In this document: positions 13,938 through 23,832 of the stretch, piece after piece | Numbering within the stretch: the stretch's first letter is position 1 | How the letters are laid out: each line of letters begins with the position of its first letter | Assembly (NCBI GenBank): GCA_002868865.1 | Contig: PKUC01000079.1 | Location: 1 to 37,334, forward strand | DNA length: 37,334 bases | Reading direction: 5' to 3' | DNA from: Desulfuromonas sp. | Lineage (GTDB): Bacteria > Desulfobacterota > Desulfuromonadia > Desulfuromonadales > Geopsychrobacteraceae | Notes under the pieces: model-generated | The model's input: the letters and a program-made list of their open reading frames with translations, nothing else | Databases searched by the model: none | Told to the model about the DNA's origin: nothing | Made by a program: the position numbers and the translations under genes

Positions 13938-16595
13938 CTATGCGTCCATCAGTGCTGCGTGGGCGGCCGCAAGGCGGGCAATCTGCACCCGGAACGGCGA
14001 ACAGGAGACATAGTCCAGACCGATCTTATGGCAGAAGATAACACTGGAAGGCTCTCCACCGTGTTCACCGCAGATCCCCAGCTTGATATCGGAGCGGGCT
14101 TGACGTCCCTTCTCACAGCCGAGACGGACCAGTTCGCCAACACCACTCTGATCGATGGCGACAAAGGGATCATTCGGCAGGATCTCCTGTTCAACATAGT
14201 AGGGCAGGAATTTCCCCGAATCGTCCCGGGACAGACCGAAGCAGGTCTGGGTCAGATCGTTGGTGCCGAAGGAGAAGAACTCCGCCTGTGCAGCGATCTC
14301 GTCGGCCGTCAACGCAGCACGCGGCAACTCGATCATGGTTCCGATCAGATACTGAACATCGACCCCGTAACGGGCGATCACCTCATCGGCGACCTGTACC
14401 GCGTTGGTGCGCAGAATTTCCAGCTCCTTGACATGCCCCACCAGCGGAATCATGATCTCGGGAACGATATCGAAGCCTTCATTCTTCACCAGCTCGCAGG
14501 CCGCTTCCATGATCGCCTGCACCTGCATATCGTAAATTTCCGGGTAGGTGATCCCCAGACGGCACCCGCGATGACCGAGCATCGGGTTGAATTCGTGCAG
14601 TGAATCGACCTTGTCTTTCAACACCCGCATACTGACATTGAGACCCGCGGCCAGTTCTTCAATCTCCGCATCGGTATGGGGCAAAAACTCATGCAGCGGC
14701 GGATCGAGCAGACGGATGGTGACCGGTAGGCCCTTCATCTCGCGGAAGATCCCGAGAAAGTCACTTTTCTGCATCGGCAGGATCTTGGCCAGCGCCGTCT
14801 TGCGACCTTCGAGGTCCGCAGCCAGAATCATCTCCCGCACCGCGGTGACCCGGTCACCCTCAAAGAACATATGCTCGGTCCTGCAGAGACCAATGCCCTC
14901 AGCACCAAACTCCCGTGCCACCTTTGAATCGTGCGGTGTATCCGCATTGGTGCGAACCTTCATTCGCCGGTATTTGTCGACCCAGATCATCAGTACGCCA
15001 AAATCACCGGTCAACTCGGGCTGAACCGTCGGCACCTGACCGAGCATAACCTCACCGGTGGAACCGTCCAAGGTAATGAGATCGCCCTTTTTGATCGTTT
15101 CACCGGAGCGGGTCGTGAATTGATTCTGCTGATAATCGACCTTGATATCGCCGCAACCGGAGACACAGCATTTACCCATCCCGCGGGCGACAACAGCGGC
15201 ATGAGAGGTCATCCCACCGCGGGCGGTCAGAATCCCCTGCGCGGCGTGCATCCCGTGAATGTCTTCCGGGCTGGTTTCGATCCGCACCAGGATAACGTCT
15301 CGTCCGAGCTTGGCTTCTTCTTCGGCTTCATCGGCACAGAAGACCACCTTGCCACAGGCCGCACCGGGAGATGCGGGAAGTCCCTTGGCGATAATCGTCT
15401 TGTCGGCGGTCGGGTCGAGAGAAGGGTGCAGCAATTGATCCAACTGCTCGGGGGAAACCCGCAGCACCGCCTCTTTTTCGTTGATCAGACCCTCCTGTTC
15501 CATCTCCACGGCGATCCGAATCGACGCCTTGGCGGTCCGTTTTCCGGAACGGGTCTGCAGCATGTAGAGCTTGCCCTTTTCGATGGTAAACTCGATATCC
15601 TGCATATCGCGGTAGTGTCGCTCGAGGGTCTCCTGAATCTTCATCAGCTGAGCGTAGCTTTCGGGCATGACCTCTTCCATCGAGGGCAGAGACCCATCGC
15701 CACCGGCCTTATTGATCGGCTGGGGGGTGCGGATCCCCGCAACAACGTCTTCTCCCTGTGCATTGACCAGAAACTCACCGAAAAACAGATGCTCTCCGGT
15801 AGAAGGGTTGCGGGTGAAGGCAACGCCGGTGGCGCAATCATCGCCCATGTTCCCGAACACCATCGACTGAATATTGACGGCAGTTCCCCACGCCGCGGGG
15901 ATGTTGTTTAGCCTCCGGTAGGTCACAGCACGCGGGTTCATCCACGATCCGAAAACCGCACCGATCGCTCCCCACAACTGCTCATGGGGGTCTTCGGGAA
16001 ATTCCTGTCCGAGAGCTTCTTTGACCTTGGTCTTAAAAAGGACCACGAGCTGCTTGAGATCATCAGCGGTCAGTTCGGTGTCCTGCTCTACGCCTCGCTC
16101 ATCTTTCATGTCCTCGAGGATATCTTCGAGGGCGTCACCGTTCATCCCCATCACCACGTTGGCGTACATCTGGATAAAGCGGCGGTAAGAATCGTACGCA
16201 AAACGGGGATCGCTGCTCTGTTGGATGACCCCCTGGACCGTTTCATCGTTGAGCCCGAGGTTAAGGACGGTGTCCATCATCCCCGGCATCGATGCCCGGC
16301 CACCGGAACGGACCGACACCAGCAGCGGATTGTCTCGATCACCAAAACGCTTGCCCATCAGCGTTTCTACAGACCGCATATGCTCTGCGACTTCGGCCTT
16401 GAGTGTCTCGGGATAATTCCTGTTGTTGGCATAGAAAGCGGTGCAGACCTCTGTCGAAAGGGTGAAGCCCGCCGGAACAGGAAGTCCGATCGACGTCATC
16501 TCCGCGAGATTCGCACCCTTGCCGCCCAGCAGGTTGCGCATCTCACCGGATCCTTCCGCCTGTCCATCTCCAAAAAAATAGACGTACTTAGTCAT
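13938..16595 (-). CDS. ppdK: Pyruvate, phosphate dikinase
   Basis: This 885-residue cytoplasmic enzyme interconverts pyruvate, ATP and phosphate with PEP, AMP and pyrophosphate. The N-terminal ATP-grasp domain begins GGKGANLAEM. The swivelling phosphohistidine domain has GGMTSHAAVVARGMGK, with catalytic His465 and the preceding TSH. The C-terminal TIM barrel ends with the catalytic Cys near 865 in DYVSCSPFRVQIARLAAA. Length matches the bacterial PpdK family. GAGGAG lies before the ATG. It is monocistronic with its own terminator. In an acetate/pyruvate-based anaerobe it probably supplies PEP for gluconeogenesis, though glycolytic use of pyrophosphate is possible. Confidence 0.98.
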   Translation of the reverse strand: MTKYVYFFGDGQAEGSGEMRNLLGGKGANLAEMTSIGLPVPAGFTLSTEVCTAFYANNRNYPETLKAEVAEHMRSVETLMGKRFGDRDNPLLVSVRSGGRASMPGMMDTVLNLGLNDETVQGVIQQSSDPRFAYDSYRRFIQMYANVVMGMNGDALEDILEDMKDERGVEQDTELTADDLKQLVVLFKTKVKEALGQEFPEDPHEQLWGAIGAVFGSWMNPRAVTYRRLNNIPAAWGTAVNIQSMVFGNMGDDCATGVAFTRNPSTGEHLFFGEFLVNAQGEDVVAGIRTPQPINKAGGDGSLPSMEEVMPESYAQLMKIQETLERHYRDMQDIEFTIEKGKLYMLQTRSGKRTAKASIRIAVEMEQEGLINEKEAVLRVSPEQLDQLLHPSLDPTADKTIIAKGLPASPGAACGKVVFCADEAEEEAKLGRDVILVRIETSPEDIHGMHAAQGILTARGGMTSHAAVVARGMGKCCVSGCGDIKVDYQQNQFTTRSGETIKKGDLITLDGSTGEVMLGQVPTVQPELTGDFGVLMIWVDKYRRMKVRTNADTPHDSKVAREFGAEGIGLCRTEHMFFEGDRVTAVREMILAADLEGRKTALAKILPMQKSDFLGIFREMKGLPVTIRLLDPPLHEFLPHTDAEIEELAAGLNVSMRVLKDKVDSLHEFNPMLGHRGCRLGITYPEIYDMQVQAIMEAACELVKNEGFDIVPEIMIPLVGHVKELEILRTNAVQVADEVIARYGVDVQYLIGTMIELPRAALTADEIAAQAEFFSFGTNDLTQTCFGLSRDDSGKFLPYYVEQEILPNDPFVAIDQSGVGELVRLGCEKGRQARSDIKLGICGEHGGEPSSVIFCHKIGLDYVSCSPFRVQIARLAAAHAALMDA

Positions 16596-16802
16596 GTTTT
16601 TCTCCTCTGTGATGTCTCAAACAACAAAAAGGCCGGATAAACGCCCCCTGGCAGAAAGTCCAGAGCACCCATACATCACCGTGCAACCGAGCCTAAGCTA
16701 CCGCGGTCCCACTGTGAAATAGAGATGCTCATCGTTGAACTCCCTGCCGGAAATTGCAGCGCTCCGGCCATCAAAAAATGTCTGTACTTGCGGGTTTTAA
16801 AC

Positions 16803-16830
16803 CGGCTGCGGAATGCCCGTTCCGCAGCCG
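16803..16830 (-). terminator. Probable terminator of glyS
   Basis: An 11-bp perfect GC-rich stem (CGGCTGCGGAA with TTCCGCAGCCG) closes a 6-nt loop 14 bp after the glyS stop. On the minus strand it is followed only by GTTT, so the U tract is weak. The rest of the 248-bp gap to ppdK shows no gene or clear promoter. Confidence 0.65.
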
Positions 16831-16843
16831 AAATCGTGCAAAA

Positions 16844-18910
16844 TCAGGCCGCAATCCGACCGAAATCTGCGATCCCGGCGAACAGTCTGGCGACCCCGGT
16901 CAACAGGGCCAGCCGGTTGGTACGGACAGCATCGTCCTCGGCCATAACCATGACCCCCTCAAAGAAATCGTCCACAGGAACCCTCAGTCCGGCTATGGTC
17001 TCGAGGGCACCGCGATAGTCCCGCCCGGCAACCTGGCCGGCGACGGTTTGTTGCACCTGCCGCAGCGCATCGTTCAACGCTGCCTCGCAGGGATCTTCAA
17101 ACAGAGCAGGATCGACCTCGCGATCAATCCCGTCCTTGATGATATTGACGACCCGCTTAAACGCGACCGCCAGCGGTTCATAGTCCGGACGGCCCTTCAG
17201 CTCAGCCAGCGCCTTGACCCGCTCGACCGCGTCGACAACCTCATCAAATGCAACGCTGAGCACCGCGTCGACCACATCCTGCGGCTCACTCTGACCGGTC
17301 AGCATGTTGACCAGACGCAGACGGATAAACGCCACCACATCTTCGACAACCTCTTCAGCGGGACGGGTCAACTTGGATTCGAGAAGACCAACGCTCTGCT
17401 TGATCAATGACGGTAGCGACAGCGCATAGCCCCGATCGAGAATAATCGACAGCACGCCGATCGCGCAGCGGCGCAGGGCGTAGGGGTCAGCGGTTCCGGT
17501 GGGGATCAGGCCGACGCCGAAACAGCCGCACAGGGTATCGATCTTATCGGCCAGCGAGACGAACGCGCCGACGTCATCGCTTGGCAGCACGCCACCGGCC
17601 TGGGTCGGCAGATAATGTTCAAAGATAGCCAGAGAGACCCGCGGATCTTCCCCTTCGAGCTTGGAATACTCACGGCCCATAACCCCCTGGAGCTCGGGAA
17701 ACTCGTAGACCATGCCGGTCTCAAGATCGCACTTGGCCAGCAGTGCGGCCCGCTCGGTCAGGGTCACGGTATCCGGAGCAAAGGTCTGCGCCAAACCGAC
17801 CGCCAGAGCCGTGAAACGCTCAACCTTTTCGTAACTGGTCCCCAGCTTGGCTTGATAGACCACCTTCTTCAGCGGTTCGAGGCGATCCTGCAGCGCGGAC
17901 TTCTGGTCTTCCTTCCAGAAGAACATGGCATCGGACAACCGCGCGCGCAGCACCCGCTCATTTCCGCGGATAACCACCTGTGGGTCGGTCGCCAGGGTGT
18001 TGGCGACGGTGATAAAATGGGGAAGCAGCTTGCCCTGCTCATCAAGCAAAGTGAAGTAGCGCTGATGCTCACGCATACTGGTGATCAACAGTTCCGGTGG
18101 CAACTGCAGAAATTCTTTTTCAATATGACCGGCCAGCGCCTGCGGGGTCTCTACCAGATAGCTGACCTCTTCCAGCAGCTCATCGTCGGGGTTAATGGTA
18201 CCTCCCAGCTCGGTCGCCAAAGCATCAAGCTGCTGCTGGATCAGCATCCGCCGCTTGTTGACGTCGGGGATCACGTGATGGGCCTCAGCCTGGGTGAGAT
18301 AGTCGGCTACGTCAGTCACCACAAACGTATCCGGAGCCATAAAGCGATGGCCACGTGACTGATTGCCGCTGGCAATATCCCCGAAGGTAAAGGGGACAAC
18401 CTGCCCATCATAGAGGGCGACGATCCAATGCATCGGTCTGGCAAAACGGACCTCGAGGTCCTTCCAGCGCATCGACTTGCGAAACGGCAACTGGCTCACC
18501 ACCCGGGAGAGGATGTCCGGAAGCTGCTCGGCGCTGTCTCCACCCTCGATCACCTTGGAGATAAAGAGATACTCACCCTTGGGGGTTTCGATCCGTTGCA
18601 GATCGGTGACGTCGACCCCGTTGGTCCGGGCGAACCCTTCGGCTGCCTTGGTGGGGTTTCCGTCCGCGTCAAACGCGATCCGCGCCGGTGGACCGGTAAC
18701 TTCCAGCTCCTGGCGTTCCTGCAGGCGCGACACCTCCTGAACCGATACCGCCAAGCGGCGGGGGGTGGCATAGGTGGTGATCTCTCCGAAACCGATCCGT
18801 GCCTTGTCCAGTTCCTGCGTCAACAGCCTGGACATATCGTCAAGGGCTTTGGGAATAAATCCGGCAGGAATCTCTTCCGTGCCCAGTTCTATAAAAAGTT
18901 CAGCAGACAT
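16844..18910 (-). CDS. glyS: Glycyl-tRNA synthetase beta subunit
   Basis: This 688-residue beta chain of the alpha2-beta2 bacterial glycyl-tRNA synthetase binds tRNA-Gly. The N terminus ELFIELGTEEIPAGFIPKAL is diagnostic. LPFRKSMRWKD and the central HD-like region are present. The C-terminal DALR-type anticodon-binding part spans about 560-670. Length is typical of the family. GGAG is 6-7 nt before the ATG. It follows glyQ by 67 bp and is followed by a hairpin terminator, so it ends the mgtE-recO-glyQ-glyS cluster. Confidence 0.97.
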   Translation of the reverse strand: MSAELFIELGTEEIPAGFIPKALDDMSRLLTQELDKARIGFGEITTYATPRRLAVSVQEVSRLQERQELEVTGPPARIAFDADGNPTKAAEGFARTNGVDVTDLQRIETPKGEYLFISKVIEGGDSAEQLPDILSRVVSQLPFRKSMRWKDLEVRFARPMHWIVALYDGQVVPFTFGDIASGNQSRGHRFMAPDTFVVTDVADYLTQAEAHHVIPDVNKRRMLIQQQLDALATELGGTINPDDELLEEVSYLVETPQALAGHIEKEFLQLPPELLITSMREHQRYFTLLDEQGKLLPHFITVANTLATDPQVVIRGNERVLRARLSDAMFFWKEDQKSALQDRLEPLKKVVYQAKLGTSYEKVERFTALAVGLAQTFAPDTVTLTERAALLAKCDLETGMVYEFPELQGVMGREYSKLEGEDPRVSLAIFEHYLPTQAGGVLPSDDVGAFVSLADKIDTLCGCFGVGLIPTGTADPYALRRCAIGVLSIILDRGYALSLPSLIKQSVGLLESKLTRPAEEVVEDVVAFIRLRLVNMLTGQSEPQDVVDAVLSVAFDEVVDAVERVKALAELKGRPDYEPLAVAFKRVVNIIKDGIDREVDPALFEDPCEAALNDALRQVQQTVAGQVAGRDYRGALETIAGLRVPVDDFFEGVMVMAEDDAVRTNRLALLTGVARLFAGIADFGRIAA

Positions 18911-18977
18911 TGCGATCTCCAGTATCGAGGAACCCCGACGCTGTGCGGGGTCGAGCAGCCATGGCGGCTGCCGGATA

Positions 18978-19847
18978 TTATCTCTTCAGCAGGGGGTGCC
19001 CCAGCTTTTCTCTCTGCGCCACGTAACCTTCCGCGCACAGTTTGGCCATATTACGCACCCGCCCGATATAGCTGGCGCGCTCCGTTACCGAGATGGCGCT
19101 ACGGGCGTCGAGCAGATTGAACGCATGCGACCCTTTCAACACAAAGTCATAGGCGGGAAAGACCAGCTGCTTCTCCGCCAGGCGGATGCACTCTTTTTCG
19201 TACATGTCGAACAGCTGGAAAAGCATGTCCGTGTCCGCTTCTTCAAAGTTGTAGTGGGAAAATTCGACTTCGGTCTGATGATGGATGTCGCCGTACTTGA
19301 TGCCATCGACCCATTCCAGATCATAGACATTATCAACGCCCTGAATGTACATGGCGATCCGCTCGATCCCGTAGGTGATCTCTCCCGGGATCGGGCGGAG
19401 ATCGATCCCGCCGACCTGCTGAAAGTAGGTAAACTGGGTGATCTCCATGCCATCCAGCCAGACCTCCCAGCCCAGCCCCCAGGCTCCTAGGGTTGGTGAT
19501 TCCCAGTCGTCCTCAACGAAACGGATGTCATGTGCCTTGGGATCGATGCCGAAGCTGCGCAGCGAATCGAGATAAAGTTCCTGAATATTCTGCGGCGAAG
19601 GCTTCAGGATAACCTGAAACTGGTAGTAGTGCTGCAGACGGTTCGGATTTTCCCCGTAGCGTCCGTCGGTGGGACGGCGTGACGGCTCGACGTAAGCGAC
19701 GTTCCACGGTTCGGGTCCAAGAGAACGCAAAAAGGTCGCAGGATTAAAAGTCCCGGCGCCTTTTTCGATATCGTACGGTTGCTGGATTACGCAGCCCTGC
19801 TTGGCCCAATAGGTCTGCAAAGAGAGTATCAAGTCCTGAAAAGTCAC
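18978..19847 (-). CDS. glyQ: Glycyl-tRNA synthetase alpha subunit
   Basis: This 289-residue catalytic alpha chain of the alpha2-beta2 enzyme forms glycyl-adenylate. The class II core is visible in [31 protein letters not shown], the motif-2-like [21 protein letters not shown], and [13 protein letters not shown]. The preferred start is GTG at 19847 with GGAGG just upstream, giving the usual family length. The frame open to 19937 adds 30 residues not expected in GlyQ and crosses the candidate promoter. It is paired with glyS downstream. Confidence 0.96.
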   Translation of the reverse strand: MTFQDLILSLQTYWAKQGCVIQQPYDIEKGAGTFNPATFLRSLGPEPWNVAYVEPSRRPTDGRYGENPNRLQHYYQFQVILKPSPQNIQELYLDSLRSFGIDPKAHDIRFVEDDWESPTLGAWGLGWEVWLDGMEITQFTYFQQVGGIDLRPIPGEITYGIERIAMYIQGVDNVYDLEWVDGIKYGDIHHQTEVEFSHYNFEEADTDMLFQLFDMYEKECIRLAEKQLVFPAYDFVLKGSHAFNLLDARSAISVTERASYIGRVRNMAKLCAEGYVAQREKLGHPLLKR

Positions 19848-19917
19848 GCGGCCTCCGGTCAGAAATGAGCCGCCAGAATCGGCGGGATAAGCTGTATGCG
19901 GGATACAATCGACGGGA

Positions 19918-19947
19918 AGTTTATCCGTCTTGTACAAGAGATGTCAA
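19918..19947 (-). promoter_or_regulatory. Possible promoter of glyQS overlapping the recO stop codon
   Basis: On the minus strand TTGACA (19942-19947) includes the recO TGA, and TAAACT (19918-19923) follows after 18 bp. A 12-bp perfect palindrome TCTTGTACAAGA (19928-19939) fills the spacer and might be an operator. Confidence 0.45.
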
Positions 19948-20705
19948 GGGCCAGGCGGAAGTCGAATTTTATCAATCAAATCGAGTGATTTAGGCTGATG
20001 CGACAGGGTCAAAGCCAGCACCGAATCGATCAGGTGGCGTCCCTCGGACAGAGTGGTTTCTCCAAAGCGAAAACCGGCAAAGCGATCGACGGGGGTACGT
20101 AGGCTGCGTGCCAGAGATCCGAGCGTTCCAGCCTGAACGCGTAACGGGGGATGTCCGCCAGAGCACAGATCACAGAGGCTTCCACCGCGCGACACATCGA
20201 AAACCACCAGGTCGGTCCCGAGGGGGCCGAAACAGTCGCTGCAATGCAGCAGATGCGGTATATATCCCAATAGCTGCACCAGACGCACCTCAAACAGCAA
20301 CCGTGCCGTCTCAGTGTCGGTCGCGGTCACAAGGTGATCGAGATAAGCGTTGAGAAGAAGATAAATTTCCGGCTGGGAGGACGCGTCGTGCAAAACGATC
20401 TCCGTCAGCTCCACGCCGTAGCAGGCCAAAGCAAAACATCTCAGGTCGGCCCGTAGCGCTGTGCGTGCATCGATCAGTTCCGCATCACGCAGCGAGCAAA
20501 GCGCCCCCCGTCCTTCACTCCAGCTCAAATTGACACGGGAAAACGGCTCCAAACTGGCGCCAAACCGTTTGCGACTTTTTCTGGCCGCGCGGGCAAAGCC
20601 CTTCATCAGGCCCTGCTCCGGGGTCAGAAAGGTGACGATTCGGTCAGCCTCCCCGTAATCGATATGCCGCAGGATCAGCGCTGCGCCGCTGCTCAACTGC
20701 GCCAC
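19944..20705 (-). CDS. recO: DNA repair protein RecO
   Basis: This 253-residue recombination mediator works with RecR (and RecF) to load RecA on SSB-coated DNA. The N-terminal OB fold begins ALILRHIDYGEADRIVTFLTPEQG with ARAARKSRKRFGASLEPF. A helical domain and a Cys4 zinc site (Cys155, Cys158, Cys178, Cys181 in CSDC and CDLC) follow. The start is GTG with only a weak AGG upstream; it lies 9 bp after mgtE and probably depends on coupling. The 3' end carries the candidate glyQ -35. Confidence 0.95.
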   Translation of the reverse strand: MAQLSSGAALILRHIDYGEADRIVTFLTPEQGLMKGFARAARKSRKRFGASLEPFSRVNLSWSEGRGALCSLRDAELIDARTALRADLRCFALACYGVELTEIVLHDASSQPEIYLLLNAYLDHLVTATDTETARLLFEVRLVQLLGYIPHLLHCSDCFGPLGTDLVVFDVSRGGSLCDLCSGGHPPLRVQAGTLGSLARSLRTPVDRFAGFRFGETTLSEGRHLIDSVLALTLSHQPKSLDLIDKIRLPPGP

Positions 20706-20714
20706 TGAAGCGAC

Positions 20715-22073
20715 CTAACGCAATTGAGCGAGGAAAACGGTTGCGGTGCTGAAATAGATCAAGATTCCGGTGATATCGTTCACGGTCTGCACAAAGGGAC
20801 TCGAAGCAATAGCGGGATCGACACCGATCCGCTTGAAAAAGGAGGTTGCGAGAACGCCCATACAGGCGGCAACCGAGATAGCCACCGCCATGGCGATCCC
20901 GACCACCAAACCAAGGTAAAAATTCTGGTGCCAGACCACGGCGACCCCCGCGATCACCAGACCGCACACGGTCCCCATAATCAGCCCGACCCTCAGTTCT
21001 TTGAAAAAGACCTGGCGGATCAGGGTAAAATCGATCCGTCCGGTTGCAAAGCCACGGACGACAATAGTCGATGTCTGACCGCCGACATTACCCCCCATGC
21101 CGGTGATAACCGGAACAAAGGTGATCAGGGCGACCACTTGCTCGAGTGTCATCCGGTAAAACCACATCAAGGATCCGGTCACCACGCCACCAAGCAAGGT
21201 TGACAACAGCCACGGCAGTCGCGAACGGGCGATCTTGAATGACTGGTTACCATACATCAGCTCTTCTTCACTGGCACCAGCCATTTTAAAGAGATCCTCG
21301 GTCGCTTCCTGGCGCATGACATCGATGACATCGTCGACGGTAATCAGACCCATCAACTTGCCCTTATCATCAACCACAGGAATCGCCAGAATATTGTACT
21401 TGGCGACAATTTCGGCGACCATCTCCTGATCCATATCGGTGCGAACCCGCAACACTTCGGTGGTCATGATGTTCTTCAACAGCGTTGAGGGGGGGACCGT
21501 CAACAGTTGCCTCAGCGACAGGACACCGACTAAATGATTGTGGTCATCGGTCACATAGACATAGAAGACCATTTCAAAGTCTTCGGAGTCCTGCAGAGCC
21601 TCGATCGCCTGGCGAACCGTCAGAGACTGGTCGAGAGAAAACACATCCGTCGACATGATACCACCGGCGGTGTCCTCGTCATAACCGAGCAGCTGCTCCA
21701 GCTCCTCGGAATGCTCGTTTTTCATCGCCGCAAGGATACTGTCGGCCAGCTCTTCGGACAGATTTCGGATCAGCTCGACGCTGTCGTCATCAGCCATCTC
21801 GTGAAGAATCGCAATGGCAGCGTCCATCTCAAGCTGTTCGAGCAGTTCGGCGCCGATATTCCATTCAAGTTCAGACAGGACATTCGCGGCTTTTTCATTA
21901 TCGCGAATCAGGTTGAAAAGGGTTTTCTGTTCGGTGGAATCGAGATATCGCAGAACATGGGCGATATCCGCGGGGTGGATTTTGGCCAGCAGCTTTACCA
22001 GGTTGGACGTTGCATCACGACGTAAGAGCTTCTTTATCGTGCCAAGCAGTACCTGTATCCCCTGTTCGTGCAT
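20715..22073 (-). CDS. mgtE: Magnesium transporter MgtE
   Basis: This is a 452-residue Mg2+ channel/transporter. The cytoplasmic N-domain superhelix (about 1-130, LAKIHPADIAHVLRYLDSTE) is followed by two CBS domains (about 135-255, including YDEDTAGGIMSTDVFSLD and ITVDDVIDVMRQEATED). The C-terminal five-helix pore region (about 285-452) has PVITGMGGNVGGQTSTIVVRG and the C-terminal NDITGILIYF. The N and CBS domains sense intracellular Mg2+. GGAGG is placed well before the ATG. No Mg2+ riboswitch fits in the short gap upstream. It is first in the cluster with recO. Confidence 0.97.
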   Translation of the reverse strand: MHEQGIQVLLGTIKKLLRRDATSNLVKLLAKIHPADIAHVLRYLDSTEQKTLFNLIRDNEKAANVLSELEWNIGAELLEQLEMDAAIAILHEMADDDSVELIRNLSEELADSILAAMKNEHSEELEQLLGYDEDTAGGIMSTDVFSLDQSLTVRQAIEALQDSEDFEMVFYVYVTDDHNHLVGVLSLRQLLTVPPSTLLKNIMTTEVLRVRTDMDQEMVAEIVAKYNILAIPVVDDKGKLMGLITVDDVIDVMRQEATEDLFKMAGASEEELMYGNQSFKIARSRLPWLLSTLLGGVVTGSLMWFYRMTLEQVVALITFVPVITGMGGNVGGQTSTIVVRGFATGRIDFTLIRQVFFKELRVGLIMGTVCGLVIAGVAVVWHQNFYLGLVVGIAMAVAISVAACMGVLATSFFKRIGVDPAIASSPFVQTVNDITGILIYFSTATVFLAQLR

Positions 22074-22144
22074 CAGAACCTCCTGTCCCAGCCGGCCGGA
22101 TGTGACCTGACAGCAGCGGGCTGATGGGCGCCCGCCTCACATAA

Positions 22145-22180
22145 AAACAGGGGCAAAGAGAATCAGCTCCTTGCCCCTGC
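22145..22180 (-). terminator. Terminator at the end of the ribosomal supercluster
   Basis: On the minus strand GCAGGGGCAAGGAG pairs with CTCTTTGCCCCTGT around a short loop, followed by TTTTTA. It lies about 25 bp after the rplQ stop and separates rplQ from mgtE. Confidence 0.88.
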
Positions 22181-22204
22181 AGAAACAACTATTGATTGAT
22201 GAAA

Positions 22205-22732
22205 TCAAGCGTCTTCTTTTTTCTCTTCCTCTGCAGCGACCACTTCAGGCTGTTCAGCAGTCTCTTCCGGCTCAGCATCCGCAGCTTCAACAGCGGCAGG
22301 AGCCTCCTCTTCAACCGGAGTGGCAGGTTGCTGCTCTTCAACTACAGGTGCAGCCGTTTTCTGCTTGGGAGTAAATTCTTCCTCAACCAGCTCGATGATC
22401 GACATGGGAGCATTATCGCCCTGACGGTTACCGAGCTTGATGATACGGGTATAACCTCCCGGACGCTGCTGATAACGAGGAGCAATCATCTCGAACAGCT
22501 TCGCGACAACCTTCTCGTCACGGATCACTGCCAGCGCCTGACGGCGGGTATGCAGATCATTGCGCTTGCCCAGGGTGATCATTTTTTCGACGAGCTTGCG
22601 CAGTTCTTTAGCGCGCGTGTCTGTCGTGGTGATTTTTTCGTTCTCAAAGAAAGAAGTCACCATGTTCCGCATCATATGAGCCCGATGATCAGGCTTGCGA
22701 CCAAGACGTCTTCCGGTATTATTGTGACGCAT
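22205..22732 (-). CDS. rplQ: Ribosomal protein L17 with acidic C-terminal extension
   Basis: This is 50S protein bL17, which sits near the peptide exit side of the large subunit. The conserved core is residues 1 to about 121 ([20 protein letters not shown] through [10 protein letters not shown]). It is followed by a tail of about 54 residues very rich in Glu, Ala and Pro (122-175), absent from most L17 proteins, which are about 120-130 residues long. The tail is acidic and low in complexity, unlike normal basic ribosomal protein ends. It is last in the alpha operon, 36 bp after rpoA, before a terminator. Confidence 0.96.
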   Translation of the reverse strand: MRHNNTGRRLGRKPDHRAHMMRNMVTSFFENEKITTTDTRAKELRKLVEKMITLGKRNDLHTRRQALAVIRDEKVVAKLFEMIAPRYQQRPGGYTRIIKLGNRQGDNAPMSIIELVEEEFTPKQKTAAPVVEEQQPATPVEEEAPAAVEAADAEPEETAEQPEVVAAEEEKKEDA

Positions 22733-22768
22733 TGTTTCTGTTCCTTTCGTAATCGCGCAGAGACCGGC

Positions 22769-23785
22769 CTACTCGTCGGCCTGGCCCTGTTGTAACAACT
22801 TCAGGTACTCGGGATCAGGGAAGCCTTCCAGCTTCATCCCGAGAGACAGTCCCATTTCGGCAAGGATATCCTTGATATCGTTAAGAGACTTGCGTCCGAA
22901 ATTCTGGGTTTTCAGCATTTCTGCTTCGCTCTTCTGAACCAGCTCACCGATCAGGTTGATCTGCGCATTCTTCAGACAGTTCGCGCTACGAACGGAAAGT
23001 TCAAGTTCTTCGACAGTCCGGTAAAGATTCTCGTTGATCTTCTGATGCTCGTCGTCCTCTTGGAGTTCAACAGGCTCGTCGGTCTCATCAAAGTTGATAA
23101 AGATCTGGAGCTGCTCCTTGAAGATTTTCGCCGCAAAAGCGATCGCATCGTCAGGGCGCACACTCCCATCGGTGTACAGCTCGAGAGTGAGCTTGTCGTA
23201 GTCAGTAATCTGACCGACACGTGCATTGGAAACGGTAAAGTTAACTTTCTGGATCGGAGTGAAGATCGCATCAACCGGAATGGTCCCGACCGGTGCTTCG
23301 TCATCGCGATTGCGATCAGCAGGAACGTAGCCCTTGCCCATCGTTACCGTCATATCGACTTCGAGGTCAGCCTCTTTACCACAAGTAGCGATATGATGAT
23401 CCGGGTTGAGAATCTCAATATTGCTATCGGTGATGATATCTCCGGCGGTGATGACTCCGGCACCCTTTTTGACAATCCGAACGCTGCGAGCATCGTGACC
23501 ATGGAGGCGGACCTTGACCCCTTTCAGGTTGAGGATGATATCAGTAACGTCCTCTGTAACGCCCGGCACGCTGGAGAATTCGTGCTGAACGTTCTTGATG
23601 CGGACAGACGTAATGGCGGCACCCTGAAGGGAGGACAGCAGAATTCTGCGCAGAGAATTTCCCAAGGTCGTGCCGAATCCGCGTTCAAACGGCTCGGCAA
23701 CAAACTTGCCATAGTTATCAGTCAGGCTATCTGTATCGACCTGCAGCCGGTTCGGCTTGATCAGATCTCTCCAGTTCTTATGCAT
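22769..23785 (-). CDS. rpoA: RNA polymerase alpha subunit
   Basis: This 338-residue alpha subunit dimerises to start RNA polymerase assembly. The N-terminal domain (about 1-235) contains [23 protein letters not shown] flexible acidic linker ([15 protein letters not shown]) leads to the C-terminal domain (about 255-325) with [12 protein letters not shown] and [21 protein letters not shown], which contacts UP elements and activators. Length is standard. It lies between rpsD and rplQ in the canonical alpha-operon order. Confidence 0.99.
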   Translation of the reverse strand: MHKNWRDLIKPNRLQVDTDSLTDNYGKFVAEPFERGFGTTLGNSLRRILLSSLQGAAITSVRIKNVQHEFSSVPGVTEDVTDIILNLKGVKVRLHGHDARSVRIVKKGAGVITAGDIITDSNIEILNPDHHIATCGKEADLEVDMTVTMGKGYVPADRNRDDEAPVGTIPVDAIFTPIQKVNFTVSNARVGQITDYDKLTLELYTDGSVRPDDAIAFAAKIFKEQLQIFINFDETDEPVELQEDDEHQKINENLYRTVEELELSVRSANCLKNAQINLIGELVQKSEAEMLKTQNFGRKSLNDIKDILAEMGLSLGMKLEGFPDPEYLKLLQQGQADE

Positions 23786-23832
23786 AGAATAAGTTCTCCG
23801 TCTCCAGAATGGTCCAGAAAGCGTGTACTATA

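Noticed and set aside
14931-15911. 326-codon plus-strand open frame inside ppdK
   Set aside because: It is antisense to the phosphohistidine and neighbouring regions of ppdK; such long shadows are common in GC-rich codon-biased genes.
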